From positions 1 to 64,000 of the forward strand of contig NZ_BMVP01000018.1 of NCBI RefSeq assembly GCF_014650775.1: a stretch of DNA of 64,000 nt. The letters are read 5' to 3'. A program made the translations under genes and the position numbers. Positions 16,316 to 25,667 of the stretch are shown here, in pieces (the stretch's first letter is position 1; each line of letters begins with the position of its first letter). The notes beneath the pieces are model-generated. The model had not been told where the DNA came from and did no database searches. It was given only the letters and a program-made list of their open reading frames with translations. Source of the stretch: Streptomyces cirratus (GTDB lineage Bacteria; Actinomycetota; Actinomycetes; Streptomycetales; Streptomycetaceae).

Positions 16316-17488
16316 ATGACCAGCGACCCGCTCGCTCCCCTTCCCGCGCACAAGTTCACCTTCGGCCTCTGGACCGTCGGCTGGCAGGGGCGGGACCCCT
16401 TCGGCGACGCCACCCGGGCCGCCCTCGACCCGGTCGAGAGCGTGCGACGACTGGCGGAGCTCGGCGCGTACGGCGTCACCTTCCACGACGACGACCTGAT
16501 CCCCTTCGGTACGGGCGAAGCCGGGCGCGAGCTGGCGGTCAAGCGCTTCCGTTCCGCGCTGGACTCGGCGGGGCTGAAGGTGCCGATGGCCACCACCAAC
16601 CTCTTCACCCACCCCGTCTTCAAGGACGGCGCGTTCACCGCCAATGACCGCGACGTGCGCCGCTACGCCCTGCGCAAAACGATCCGCAACATCGACTTGG
16701 CGGCCGAACTCGGCGCGTCGGTCTACGTCGCCTGGGGCGGGCGCGAGGGCTCCGAGTCCGGGGCGGCCAAGGACGTGCGCACGGCTCTCGACAGGTTGAA
16801 GGAGTCCTTCGACCTGCTCGGCGAGTACGTCGAACAACAAGGCTACGACCTGCGCTTCGCGATCGAGCCGAAGCCCAACGAGCCGCGCGGCGACATCCTG
16901 CTGCCCACCATCGGCCACGCCCTCGCGTTCATCAACGAGCTCGAGCGGCCCGAGCGGGTCGGACTCAACCCGGAGGTCGGCCACGAGCAGATGGCAGGAC
17001 TGAACTTCCCGCACGGCATCGCTCAAACCCTGTGGCACGGCAAGCTCTTCCACATCGACCTCAACGGCCAGTCCGGGATCAAGTACGACCAGGACCTGCG
17101 CTTCGGCGCGGGAGACCTGCGGCAGGCGTTCTGGCTGGTCGACTTGCTGGAGTCGGCCGGCTACGACGGCGCGCGGCACTTCGATTTCAAGCCGCCGCGC
17201 ACCGAGGACTCCGCCGGCGTCTGGGCCTCGGCGGCCGCCTGCATGCGCAACTATCTGCTGCTGGCCGAGCGTTCCCGTTCCTTCCGCGCCGACCCGGAGG
17301 TCCGGGCCGCGCTCGCCGCCTCCCGGCTGCCCGAACTAGCCCGCCCCACGGCCGAGGACGGCCTTGCCGGCCTCCTGGCGGACCGCTCCGCCTTCGAGGA
17401 GTTCGACGTCGATGCCGCCGGCGGGCGCGGCATGGCCTTCGAGCAGTTGGACCAACTGGCCCTCGAGCACCTGCTCGGAGCCCGCTGA
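16316..17488 (+). CDS. xylA: Xylose isomerase
   Basis: 390 residues, the usual length of actinobacterial xylose isomerases. Hallmarks are FTFGLWTVGWQGRDPFGDAT, the catalytic-His strand GVTFHDDDLIPFG, metal-site segments IEPKPNEPRGDI and LNPEVGHEQMAGLNF, and HIDLNGQSGIKYDQDLRFG. It interconverts D-xylose and D-xylulose in the cytoplasm and uses two divalent metals. ATG 16316 is chosen over 16298 because CGGAG lies at the right distance and family N-termini start just before FTFGLW. Confidence 0.96.
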   Translation: MTSDPLAPLPAHKFTFGLWTVGWQGRDPFGDATRAALDPVESVRRLAELGAYGVTFHDDDLIPFGTGEAGRELAVKRFRSALDSAGLKVPMATTNLFTHPVFKDGAFTANDRDVRRYALRKTIRNIDLAAELGASVYVAWGGREGSESGAAKDVRTALDRLKESFDLLGEYVEQQGYDLRFAIEPKPNEPRGDILLPTIGHALAFINELERPERVGLNPEVGHEQMAGLNFPHGIAQTLWHGKLFHIDLNGQSGIKYDQDLRFGAGDLRQAFWLVDLLESAGYDGARHFDFKPPRTEDSAGVWASAAACMRNYLLLAERSRSFRADPEVRAALAASRLPELARPTAEDGLAGLLADRSAFEEFDVDAAGGRGMAFEQLDQLALEHLLGAR

Positions 17489-17929
17489 GGACGGCGCGTC
17501 CGCGAGTCGGGGCGTGCGGGGGCGGAACGACCCGGCTCCAGAGCAGGAACGCCGTTCGTCAACGAGCCACGCGTCCTACCCCAGGGTCCGGAGCCGGGCG
17601 ATGCCGTCAGCGAGGATCCGGCGGCAGAACGCGAGGCGCTCGGCCGCGAAGCCGCGGGGGGCCGCACTCGGACGAGCAGGAGGCCAAGGTAGGGCCGGCT
17701 CCGGCCGCCGCGCTCGCCGCCCCCTCCTCGCGGTCGCAGCTCTGCTGAGCGTCCACTTCCAGCGCGGCGTGGCCGGGCACGCGCCGGGCCCGCGGGATCC
17801 GGGGAGTCCTGCCGGCCATGGTGGTGGGCTACACGGTGGCCCGGCAGTGGGGGTGGCGTCGGAAAGTCCTCGCTCGCCGGTGACCCGAGCGGTCGCGCTG
17901 GGGGCGCCGCTACCCTCCGCCGTGGCGCC
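17489..17929. other. Decayed region with a possible TetR 3' scrap
   Basis: On the minus strand, a frame ending at TAG 17576 reads GFAAERLAFCRRILADGIAR, similar in texture to TetR-family C-termini. No start or DNA-binding part survives. Its position divergent to an MFS remnant fits a decayed TetR/efflux pair. Confidence 0.3.
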
Positions 17930-18245
17930 GTGCTGGCCGCGCCGGCCGCCAGCCGGTTCGCCGTCATGCTTGCCACCTCCATCGTCAACGCGGCGCTCCC
18001 TCAGATCCGCAACGGAGTGGGCCTTTCGGACACCGGAACCCCGTGGGCGGTCAACGCCTACGGCCTGGCGTTCCGGGCGTTGTTACCGGCGGGCGGCCGG
18101 GCGGGCCGTCTCGGCGGCGGTGCCGGCCTCGACAGCCCTCCTCGCTCTTCTCCTCACGCGCCGCACCGGCCCACGGACCACCATCGACGCGTCCCGGCCC
18201 GCCATCCCAGGCACCGCCCTCAACGACGTCCGGCCCCGGCGCTGA
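17930..18245 (+). pseudogene. Remnant of an MFS (DHA2-type) efflux transporter
   Basis: The start of helix 1 and the periplasmic loop of EmrB/QacA-like transporters are readable: SIVNAALPQIRNGVGLSDTG and WAVNAYGLAF, then GGRAGRLGGGAG. After a frameshift, ASTALLALLLTRRTGPRT looks like the last helix and tail. About 400 residues between them are missing. Confidence 0.55.
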
Positions 18246-18290
18246 ACGGCCGCCAAACCACCGAGCGTCCTCCCCACACGGAACAGCGGC

Positions 18291-18742
18291 ATGACAAGAA
18301 TGCGCGCGTATCAGACCACCGCCGCGGCCGCCTTGTTGACCACCGCCGCCACCACGGCATTCGCCCAGGCGCAAGAGGGCACCGACCGGCCCTTCACGGG
18401 CGGCATCGCCTGGAACGTCTGCGCCGACACCGACTTCAAGGACATGCAGTGCTGGGCGACGAGCGTGCCGGTGCGCTGGTCCCACCCCGACGCGGGCAGA
18501 CTCACCGGCGCCATGGTCCGCAGACCCCCGACCATGAGGCCGACCGCCGGGGCACCTCGCTGTCCAACCTGCGGGACGGCCCATTCCCGCAGGTTGGACT
18601 TGTGCGCGGGCCACCCGCCGACCCGCCAGTCGGACGCTTGGCGGAGTCACTTCCCACCGTTCGGGCCACCGGACTCCGTCGCAGACGGGTACCCGTTCGG
18701 CGAGGAGCGCAGCGGCGGCGACCTGGCCGGGTTCGCCGGTGA
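18291..18742 (+). pseudogene. Broken secreted alpha/beta hydrolase (S33 tripeptidyl aminopeptidase-like)
   Basis: ATG 18291 opens a good signal peptide (TTAAAALLTTAATTAFAQA) followed by GIAWNVCADTDFKDMQCWAT and VPVRWSHPDAGRLTGAMVRR, the N-terminal signature of Streptomyces tripeptidyl aminopeptidase-type hydrolases. Near 18530 the frame shifts (DRRGTSLSNLRDGP continues it, altered from the usual GGPGG oxyanion region) and then degenerates. No nucleophile, Asp or His motif is recognisable, so no activity is expected. Confidence 0.6.
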
Positions 18743-18976
18743 TGTTGCCGCTGGTCGGCCAGGGCCTTCAGGACAACCAGCGGCTCCTGTCCGGACGGGC
18801 TGGTCAGCCAGCCGACGGGTACGGTCGGCAGCTCCGTCAGGGGCTGGGGCACAGGGAGCCGGGGGACGCCGTTACGGACGCCTCACGTCTGTTCGGTCGC
18901 CGTACTGGCGCCCCAGTCCCGTGCTCGGCCAACGGGTGGGCTCGCCGGAGCGGGCCGGTGCAGGAGCGCAGGCGGG
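18743..18976. other. No gene; promoter region of the phosphatase
   Basis: Nothing protein-like is seen. The segment must carry the promoter of the downstream PP2C phosphatase; no clear hexamers were identified. Confidence 0.4.
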
Positions 18977-21208
18977 GTGTGGGGGGACCATGGACAGGTG
19001 CGAAACGTTCCAGGGCGTGACCAGGGGGCCGAGCCGCCCGAGCCCTCCGGCCCCGCCGAGGGTGTCGAGGGTGTCGAGGGGGCCGATCAGCGGGCGCTCG
19101 GCGCGGCCCTGCTCGAAGTCTGCGCGGCCACCGGGGCGTCCATCGGCATGCTCTACCTGCCCGACCCCACCCGGCGCGTCCTGCATCTGGCGATGACCCT
19201 CGGCCTGGCCCGAGAGTTCGCGCTGCCCTGGTCCCGGGTCCCCATGGACGATTCCATCCCGGTGGCCGACGCGGTTCGCGACGGGCGGTTCGTCTGGCTG
19301 GGCGGCCGGGAGGAGACGGCCCGGCGCTACCCGCGTCTCGGCCTCGTCCTGCCGTACGATTTCGCCCTCGCCGCCGCCCCGCTCGTCCCCGACCCGGTGT
19401 CCGGGGCGGAGCCCACCGGGGCCGGTCTCGTACTCCTGTGGCCGGGCTCCCACGCGCCCTACCTGACCGACCGGGAACGCGTCGCCGTGGACTCGGCCTG
19501 CGGCCGTCTCGCGAACCACCTGCGCCGGGCCGCCGAAGCCGGGTACCCCGTCCCTCCCCCGGCGCAGCCGGTCATGCTGCAACCGCTTCCCCCTCCCACG
19601 CCCGGACCGGCCGAGGCGGCCGCCGCCATGGCCTTCGTCCGCCGGCTCCCCGGAGGCAACTGCGCACTCGATCTGAACGGCACGATCACTTTCATCACCG
19701 CCGAGGCGGCCGAGCTGCTGGGCGCACCGGTCTCCCGGCTCCGAGGAGCCCTGCCCTGGGAAGCCCTGCCCTGGATGGACACCCCCGTCATCGAGGACCA
19801 CTACCGGGCCGCAGCGATCAGCCGAATGCCGCGCAGCTTCACCGCCGCTCCCCCGATCGGCCACTACCTGCGCTTCGACCTCTACCCGGACGACACCGGG
19901 ATCAGCGTCCGTATCACCCCGCTCACCACCGACGAGCCCGTCCCGCCGCCCGCCGCGCCGACGGCCACTCCCGCGGAGCCCTCGCCCAGCCGGGCCACCG
20001 CCCTCTACCAGCTCATGCACCTGGCGGCCGCCCTCACGGAGGCCGTCCACGCCCGCGACGTCGTCGACCAGGCCGCCGACCTGCTCGTCCCCGCGCTCGG
20101 CGCCCAGGCCCTGGCCCTTTTGGTGGCCGAGGAGCAGCGTCTGCGCATCGTCGGCTTCCGTGGTTACACAGCCGAGCTCATGGCTCGCTACGACGGCATC
20201 CCGCTCGGCGTCCACACAGCCAGCACCCATGGCCTGCGCACGGGCAAGCCGCTGTTCTTCGCGAACGCCGACGAGCTCGCCGCCGCCTTCCCGGCCGTCG
20301 TGATCGGAGATGGCATGGCAGCGTGGGCCTTCCTGCCCCTGATCGCCTCCCGCCGGCCCATCGGCACCCTCATCCTGGCCTACGCGCGTCCCCATACGTT
20401 CGTCCCCGGTGAACGGGCGGTCCTGACCTCCCTCGCCGGACTCATCGCACAGGCCCTCGACCGCGCCCGCCTCTACGACGCCACCCACCAGCTGGCCCAC
20501 AGTCTGCAGACCGGCCTGCTGCCGCGCGCCCTGCCCCGCGTCCCGCACCTCGAAGTGGCCGCCAGCTACCTGCCGGCGGCGCACGGGCTCGACATCGGTG
20601 GCGACTTCTACGACCTCATCCGGATCGACGACACCACCGCCGCGGCCGCCATCGGCGACGTCCAGGGCCACAACGTGAATGCCGCCGCCCTCATGGGCCA
20701 GGTCCGCACGGCCGTCCACGCGGGCGCCGGCGCACCTCCCGAAGAGGTCCTCGCCCGCACCAACCGGCTCCTGACCGACCTCGAACCGGGGCTGTTCACC
20801 AGCTGCGTGTACGCCCACATCGACCTCGCCGGCCACACCGTCCGCCTGGCCTCCGCCGGCCATCCGCCCCCGCTGCTGCGCCATGCCGGCGGCCCGGCGA
20901 AGACGCTGAACCTGCCGCCCGGCCTGCTCCTCGGCATCGACCCGGACGCCTCCTACACGGCCGTCGAGATCCCGTTCGAGCCCGGCACTCTGCTCACCCT
21001 GTACACCGACGGGCTGGTCGAGGTTCCCGGCGAGGACCTGGACGACGGCATCGCGGCCGTAGCCGCCCGCATCACCGCGACTCACGAAGGCCACCCGGTG
21101 CGCAGGCTGGCGGACGACCTCATCGGCCAAGCACGCGGCGGCACTGCCCGTACCGACGACATCGCCCTGCTCCTGCTGCGCTTCGCCAGGGAGGGGCGGC
21201 ACACGTGA
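18977..21208 (+). CDS. GAF/PAS/GAF-SpoIIE serine phosphatase (PP2C type)
   Basis: 743 residues from GTG 18977 (GTG 19001-region alternatives exist). A first GAF-like domain lies at about 35-190 (LEVCAATGASIGMLYLPDPT), a PAS-like domain at 210-320 (CALDLNGTITFITAEAAELL), a second GAF at 340-500 (LVPALGAQALALLVAEEQRL) and a SpoIIE phosphatase at 510-740. The metal motifs DIGGDFYD and LYTDGLVE are intact; the second is GDVQGHN, where Ser or Met is more usual than Gln. Such proteins dephosphorylate anti-sigma-factor antagonists or use GAF-sensed signals. No anti-sigma gene is adjacent, so its partner is unknown. Confidence 0.88.
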   Translation: MWGDHGQVRNVPGRDQGAEPPEPSGPAEGVEGVEGADQRALGAALLEVCAATGASIGMLYLPDPTRRVLHLAMTLGLAREFALPWSRVPMDDSIPVADAVRDGRFVWLGGREETARRYPRLGLVLPYDFALAAAPLVPDPVSGAEPTGAGLVLLWPGSHAPYLTDRERVAVDSACGRLANHLRRAAEAGYPVPPPAQPVMLQPLPPPTPGPAEAAAAMAFVRRLPGGNCALDLNGTITFITAEAAELLGAPVSRLRGALPWEALPWMDTPVIEDHYRAAAISRMPRSFTAAPPIGHYLRFDLYPDDTGISVRITPLTTDEPVPPPAAPTATPAEPSPSRATALYQLMHLAAALTEAVHARDVVDQAADLLVPALGAQALALLVAEEQRLRIVGFRGYTAELMARYDGIPLGVHTASTHGLRTGKPLFFANADELAAAFPAVVIGDGMAAWAFLPLIASRRPIGTLILAYARPHTFVPGERAVLTSLAGLIAQALDRARLYDATHQLAHSLQTGLLPRALPRVPHLEVAASYLPAAHGLDIGGDFYDLIRIDDTTAAAAIGDVQGHNVNAAALMGQVRTAVHAGAGAPPEEVLARTNRLLTDLEPGLFTSCVYAHIDLAGHTVRLASAGHPPPLLRHAGGPAKTLNLPPGLLLGIDPDASYTAVEIPFEPGTLLTLYTDGLVEVPGEDLDDGIAAVAARITATHEGHPVRRLADDLIGQARGGTARTDDIALLLLRFAREGRHT

Positions 21209-21518
21209 CGGGCCCGGAAGTCGTCGCTGTCGGCGTCGCGCCCCACCACCGCGCGCCGCTTGACTCTCTCCTCCGGGCCCAACCGGGCGTGTCCGGTCCA
21301 CACGTCCCTGCTCCGCCTTCGGACTGCTTCAGGAGGAGGACCCGCTTCGCGGACGGGGGCCTCGCGCGCCCGGTCGCCGCCGACGCTCCGCTCGGACCCG
21401 AGCAGGCCGCCGCCCCGCTCCGGGTGTACCGGGCCTACTCGGGCAGCACACGCCGTGGTTGCCGCAGATACAGCCGGCACTCAGCCGTGGCAGCGGCCAC
21501 CTCATGGTCGGCGCGCGA
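21209..21518. other. No gene seen
   Basis: A 310-bp intergenic stretch between convergent genes; frames here are low-complexity. No hairpin as strong as the others in the window was found. Confidence 0.4.
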
Positions 21519-22520
21519 CTACTCCCGCACCGCCCTGCTCCATGCCTCCAGCAGTTCCCGCTCGCGCTCGCCGCTGAGACCGGCCCGGCGAGGCCGGTCC
21601 AGACCTTGCTCCCGCTCCCAGCGCAGGGTGTCCGCCAGCAGCTCCGCCCGGGGCCGGTGTCGAAGGCCCGCCGCACCGGCCGAGGAACCGTTGCGGGCGC
21701 TGAAGCCGACCCAGTCCGGGTCGGCCATCCACATCGCGAGCGATTCCGGGCCCATGAACTGCCCCACCTCCTGCTCGAGCAGCCAGTCGGCGCCGGCCTT
21801 CACCACCGGCCCGGTGTGCCCGCCGACCTCCCGGGACAGTGCGACCCACTCACCGAACGGCACGATCGGGCCGACCGCGTCGTACACTCCGGTCGTCCCC
21901 TTCTCCGCACAGTCGAGCAACCACGCCGCGAGGTCCCGCGCGTCCACTGCCTGCGTCGCGACATCGGACGATGCGGGTACCAGCAGTGGCGCCAGCGGCT
22001 CGCGCGCCGCACGGCCGACCCAGTAGCCGGTGCGGCCGCTGTGGTCACCGGGGCCGCCGATCAGTCCGGCCCTCGCGATGAGGAGCCGATCGCCCACCGC
22101 AGCCGCCGAGGCCTCCTCACACGCCACCTTGGCCTCCCCGTACTCCTCACGGTCGACCTCGTCCCCCTTGGCCGCCGGGAGCAGAGACGCCGACTCGTTC
22201 GCGTCCACCTGCGCGTGCGAGGCGTACGCGCTGATCGAAGACACGTACGCCCAGTGGGCCGCCCTCGCCCCGAGCGCCGCCAGCGCCCCGCGGACGAAGC
22301 CCGGCTGCCACGAGACCTCGACCACGGCGTCCCAGTCCCTGCCCTCCAGGCCTTCGTACGCCGACGGGTCACGCCTGTCCGCGGCGACCAGCACCGCACC
22401 CTCGGCCACGGCGCCACTCTCCCCGCGGGCCAGGCAAGTCACCCGATGCCCACGGTCCAGTGCCTGCCGCGAAACCTCGCGGCCGACCCACGCCGTCCCG
22501 CCCAACACCAAGATATTCAT
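21519..22520 (-). CDS. NAD-dependent epimerase/dehydratase family protein
   Basis: 333 residues; extended-SDR Rossmann start MNILVLGGTAWVGREVSRQA (GxxGxxG variant LGGTAWVG), then YVSSISAYASHAQ and YGEAKVACEEA, the latter carrying a YxxxK-like catalytic pair (Tyr, Lys in EEYGEAK). ATG 22520 is the only start placing the nucleotide fold at the N-terminus; the ribosome site is weak. Relatives act as nucleoside-sugar or flavonoid-type reductases, but the substrate is unknown. Convergent with the phosphatase gene. Confidence 0.82.
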   Translation of the reverse strand: MNILVLGGTAWVGREVSRQALDRGHRVTCLARGESGAVAEGAVLVAADRRDPSAYEGLEGRDWDAVVEVSWQPGFVRGALAALGARAAHWAYVSSISAYASHAQVDANESASLLPAAKGDEVDREEYGEAKVACEEASAAAVGDRLLIARAGLIGGPGDHSGRTGYWVGRAAREPLAPLLVPASSDVATQAVDARDLAAWLLDCAEKGTTGVYDAVGPIVPFGEWVALSREVGGHTGPVVKAGADWLLEQEVGQFMGPESLAMWMADPDWVGFSARNGSSAGAAGLRHRPRAELLADTLRWEREQGLDRPRRAGLSGERERELLEAWSRAVRE

Positions 22521-22949
22521 CGGATCACTCAAACACGGACGACGAGCCTGGGCCCCCTGCTTCGCCCAGGGCATAGTGATCCGCCGGGAAGGCCTACTTG
22601 ACGCGGTGGGCCGCGCGCGGGCACCTGCACCACGACCAGGCCGGCCACTGCCCGAGCAACCCCACCGGGCCCCGCGCCCGCCGAGGCCGGCCCGTGGCCC
22701 GGGCGACCACGACGCACAGCAGCGGGGTTTCGTCGAGCCCACGCAGGACGGGCACGATGGCCTCCGCGCCTGGCATCACGCCCGACCCGAGCCCGCGAGG
22801 TCGAGTCCCGCCACCTGCGGCCGCTCCTGGACGGACGCGAGGACACCAGGCGCCGCCAGGACCTGGACGAGCGTGCCCCCGGCGCCCGGCTGAAAGGGCA
22901 GGGGCAGGGCAGGGTCGGCGAGGCCGCTCCTGCCCCCCCTGCTCGTGCG
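22521..22949. other. No confident gene
   Basis: One minus-strand run (EAIVPVLRGLDETPLLCVVV at about 22690-22770) is protein-like and is followed by GC-rich noise; it may be a relic. No start with a ribosome site was found. Confidence 0.3.
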
Positions 22950-24479
22950 TCACACCGGCAGCAACTGCCACTGCCTGCCACGGTGGTCGCCATCCGCCCA
23001 GCGCTGCGTGATCACCACTGGCGCGTTGGTCTCGACGCTCAGAAGCAGACCGCTGTTCCGGTTCGCGATCTCGAAGACCCGGGGGTCGTCGGCCACGCCG
23101 CCCACCGGGATCAACCGCCACTGCTGATGGTGCGCCTCGTCGCCTTCGTAGGCGCGCTGCGCGAGGACCACCCCGGCCGTCCCCCGGGCTTCGTCGACCT
23201 CCAAAACCTTCCCGCTGCGCACGTTCTCCATCGTGTACACCACGCCGCCGCCGTCGCTCGCCCCGGCTACGACCAGCCGCCAGCGCTGCGACTGGCGGGG
23301 AGCGGCAAGCGACTGCTGGATCTTGGCCCCGTCCTTGAGCGACTCGCGCGTGACCCCGATCCGCAGCCTGCTTCGGACGCTCGCCCAGGAAACGACCGTG
23401 CCTGATTCCGGCAGTCCTGCCATGGCGGCCGCCGCGACCTTCCGGACGCGGTTGTTGACGTAGTCGGCGATGTAGAGGGCGCCAACGCAGTCGACCGCGA
23501 GCCCGAACGGGTAGTTCAGCTGGGCGGAGGCGGCGGGGCCGCCGTCACCGCTGAAGCCGTCGGTGCCCGTGCCCGCGACCGTGCTGATCGTGCCGTCCCC
23601 GGCGATCCTGCGGACCCGGTGGTTGTTGTGGTCGGAGACGTAGAGGGTGCCGGTGGTGTCGGCCACCACGCCCAGGGGGAAGTCCAGCCGGGCGGAGGCC
23701 GCAGGGCCGCCGTCACCGCTGAAGCCGTCGGTGCCCGTGCCCGCGACCGTGCTGATCGTGCCGTCCCCGGTGACCCTGCGGACCCGGTGGTTCTCGGCAT
23801 CGGTGATGTAGAGGTCGCCGGCGCCGTCCACCGCAACGCCGTACGGGCTGTTCAGCTGAGCGGCGGCGGCAGGCCCCCCGTCGCCGGAGAACCCCGGGGT
23901 TCCGGTCCCGGCGACTGTGCGGATCTGCCCGTCCGGTGTGACCTGCCTGACCCGGTGGTTGTCGGTATCGGTGATGTAGAGGTTGCCGGTGCCGTCCACT
24001 GCGACCCCGTACGGACAGTTCAACTCGGCGGCAACGGCGAGGCCGCCGTCACCGCTGAACCCGGCAGTGCCCGTGCCGGCGACTGTGCCGATCTGTCCGT
24101 CGGCCGTGACCTTGCGGATCCGGTGGTTCTCGGAATCGGCGATGTAGAGGTTCCCGGCACGGTCCACCGCCACCTCACGCGGGCCGTCCAGCCGGGCTGA
24201 GAGGGCCGGGCCCCGATCGCCCCCGAACCCGGCGGTGCCGGTCCCTGCCACCGTGCGGATCCTGCCGTCCGTGGTGACCCTCCGGACCCGGTGATTGTTG
24301 TAGTCGGAGAAGTAGAGGGTGCCCGTGCTGTCCATCGCGAGGCCGTAGGGACGGTCGAGCCGGGCCGCGACAGCGGGCCCGTCGTCTCCTGAGGCCCCGG
24401 CATCTCCGGTACCGGCGACCGTGGTGATCTCGGGGGCGAGGTCTTCACCCTCCGTTGCTGCTGTCTTGGCCTTGCTCAT
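22950..24479 (-). CDS. NHL-repeat beta-propeller with C-terminal beta-trefoil (RICIN-like) domain
   Basis: 509 residues. Six tandem NHL-type repeats fill about 20-345, each with TVAGTGTxGFSGDGGPA and a VAVDGTGNLYITDTDNHRVR-like strand, which would close a six-bladed propeller. About 370-509 carries QxW-type beta-trefoil motifs (RQSQRWRLVV, HHQQWRLIPV, RGRQWQLLPV). ATG 24479 is chosen because GAGGGG lies 6 nt upstream. There is no signal peptide. The combination suggests a carbohydrate- or protein-binding module of unknown target. It shares RICIN-like repeats with two further proteins of this cluster, implying joint function. Confidence 0.8.
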   Translation of the reverse strand: MSKAKTAATEGEDLAPEITTVAGTGDAGASGDDGPAVAARLDRPYGLAMDSTGTLYFSDYNNHRVRRVTTDGRIRTVAGTGTAGFGGDRGPALSARLDGPREVAVDRAGNLYIADSENHRIRKVTADGQIGTVAGTGTAGFSGDGGLAVAAELNCPYGVAVDGTGNLYITDTDNHRVRQVTPDGQIRTVAGTGTPGFSGDGGPAAAAQLNSPYGVAVDGAGDLYITDAENHRVRRVTGDGTISTVAGTGTDGFSGDGGPAASARLDFPLGVVADTTGTLYVSDHNNHRVRRIAGDGTISTVAGTGTDGFSGDGGPAASAQLNYPFGLAVDCVGALYIADYVNNRVRKVAAAAMAGLPESGTVVSWASVRSRLRIGVTRESLKDGAKIQQSLAAPRQSQRWRLVVAGASDGGGVVYTMENVRSGKVLEVDEARGTAGVVLAQRAYEGDEAHHQQWRLIPVGGVADDPRVFEIANRNSGLLLSVETNAPVVITQRWADGDHRGRQWQLLPV

Positions 24480-24591
24480 GATCATCCCCTCACCGTGTGC
24501 CGGCCGGCCGGGACGGAGGCCCTGCCGGTCGTGTCCGAAGGCCGCAGGAGCGGCAGGCGGCAAGCGCGCCCGCGCGTGGACGTCGTGGCGA

Positions 24592-25329
24592 TCACTCGTC
24601 GACCGTGTACTGCAAGGTCGTCTGGGTACCGTTGCGCGTGATGCTCACGGGCACCGCGATTCCGGCTCGCTTACCGGCGAGGACGGCGCTGAGGGATGCC
24701 GCCGACGTGACGGGCTGACCGTCGACGGAGGTGATGATGTCCTTGTCCCTGAACCCTGCGGCGGCGGCATTCAGATCGGGGTCGACGAAACGAACCCGGG
24801 CGCCTCCTCCCCCGGGGACGCTGCTGACGTACCCGCCGAAGGCCCCGGGAGTGCCCTCAGTGATGTTGACGGTCCAGTCCACCGCCACACCTTCGAAGGT
24901 GAGAGTGCCGGTGAACCGGCCACCTGCCATGGGCGCGTCGTCTGCGGCGACAACGTCGACCTTCCAGGGCCGGCTCCACACCCAGTTGTTGCTCTGCATC
25001 GAGAAGCCGGCGGACGAGCCGTCGGGGGCGATGGACACGGGGCAGCTCATGCCGCTGCACCAGGGGTCCACCCGGACAATGCGCGTGTACTGCGGAGCCT
25101 GGATCTGCACGTGCCCCGGACTGGAGCGGACCCGCCCGTCCGGCGGGAACTCGACCGTCCTGGCCGGCCCCGGGGCATCGAGATCGGGGACAGACGACGG
25201 AGGCGTGGGCGCACGGAGCGCCGTGACCGCACCGGGAGCGGCCGCAGCAGTGGCTCCGGGCGCCAGCCCTCCGAGCAGCAAGCTCGCTCCCAGCGCGAGC
25301 ACCGTACATGCCGCTGTGGACCTACGCAT
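24592..25329 (-). CDS. Secreted PDZ-domain protein
   Basis: 245 residues from ATG 25329 with GGGGAGA upstream. Signal peptide MRRSTAACTVLALGASLLLG ending near ATAAAA. A Cys pair lies in DPWCSGMSCPVSIAPDG. The C-terminal 75 residues form a PDZ domain of HtrA type (GFRDKDIITSVDGQPVTSAA) but there is no protease domain in front. It is probably an exported binding or scaffold protein. It is the only cluster member with an export signal and lies 112 bp upstream of the NHL gene on the same strand. Confidence 0.78.
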   Translation of the reverse strand: MRRSTAACTVLALGASLLLGGLAPGATAAAAPGAVTALRAPTPPSSVPDLDAPGPARTVEFPPDGRVRSSPGHVQIQAPQYTRIVRVDPWCSGMSCPVSIAPDGSSAGFSMQSNNWVWSRPWKVDVVAADDAPMAGGRFTGTLTFEGVAVDWTVNITEGTPGAFGGYVSSVPGGGGARVRFVDPDLNAAAAGFRDKDIITSVDGQPVTSAASLSAVLAGKRAGIAVPVSITRNGTQTTLQYTVDE

Positions 25330-25667
25330 GGATTCTCCCCAACTTGAAATACGCCGAGTAGTTGGTCGATTGCACACGACATGGACGCATCCGTAGTCGG
25401 ACGGACATCCTCTGAGTGCGCCACGGTCGTGCAGTTCGACAGCGATACCCCGAGCAGGGGCGCGCGCTGTGTCTCACCCCCAGGGGCGAGAGTCCTCGGC
25501 CCGTGTACGGGCAGCGAGACGTTCTGGGTGACCGGACCGGTGCCGTAGCACTGGGCCGGCCGGGGTGGCCGGGTTCCGCGGCGGGGGCCGCATCCATGCG
25601 CCGTACACAAGACGGCAACCTGGTGACTCGTTGTCGAGATGCCGCTGTCGGTGTTTCAACTCAGGGC
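25330..25667. other. Intergenic region of the propeller/trefoil cluster
   Basis: No gene is seen. It holds the upstream region of the PDZ gene, with comparatively AT-rich sequence near 25345-25380, and the 3' flank of the FG-GAP gene. Confidence 0.4.

Noticed and set aside
18872..21301. Antisense ORF of 809 codons opposite the SpoIIE phosphatase
   Set aside because: It mirrors the real gene and shows no recognisable domain or ribosome site.
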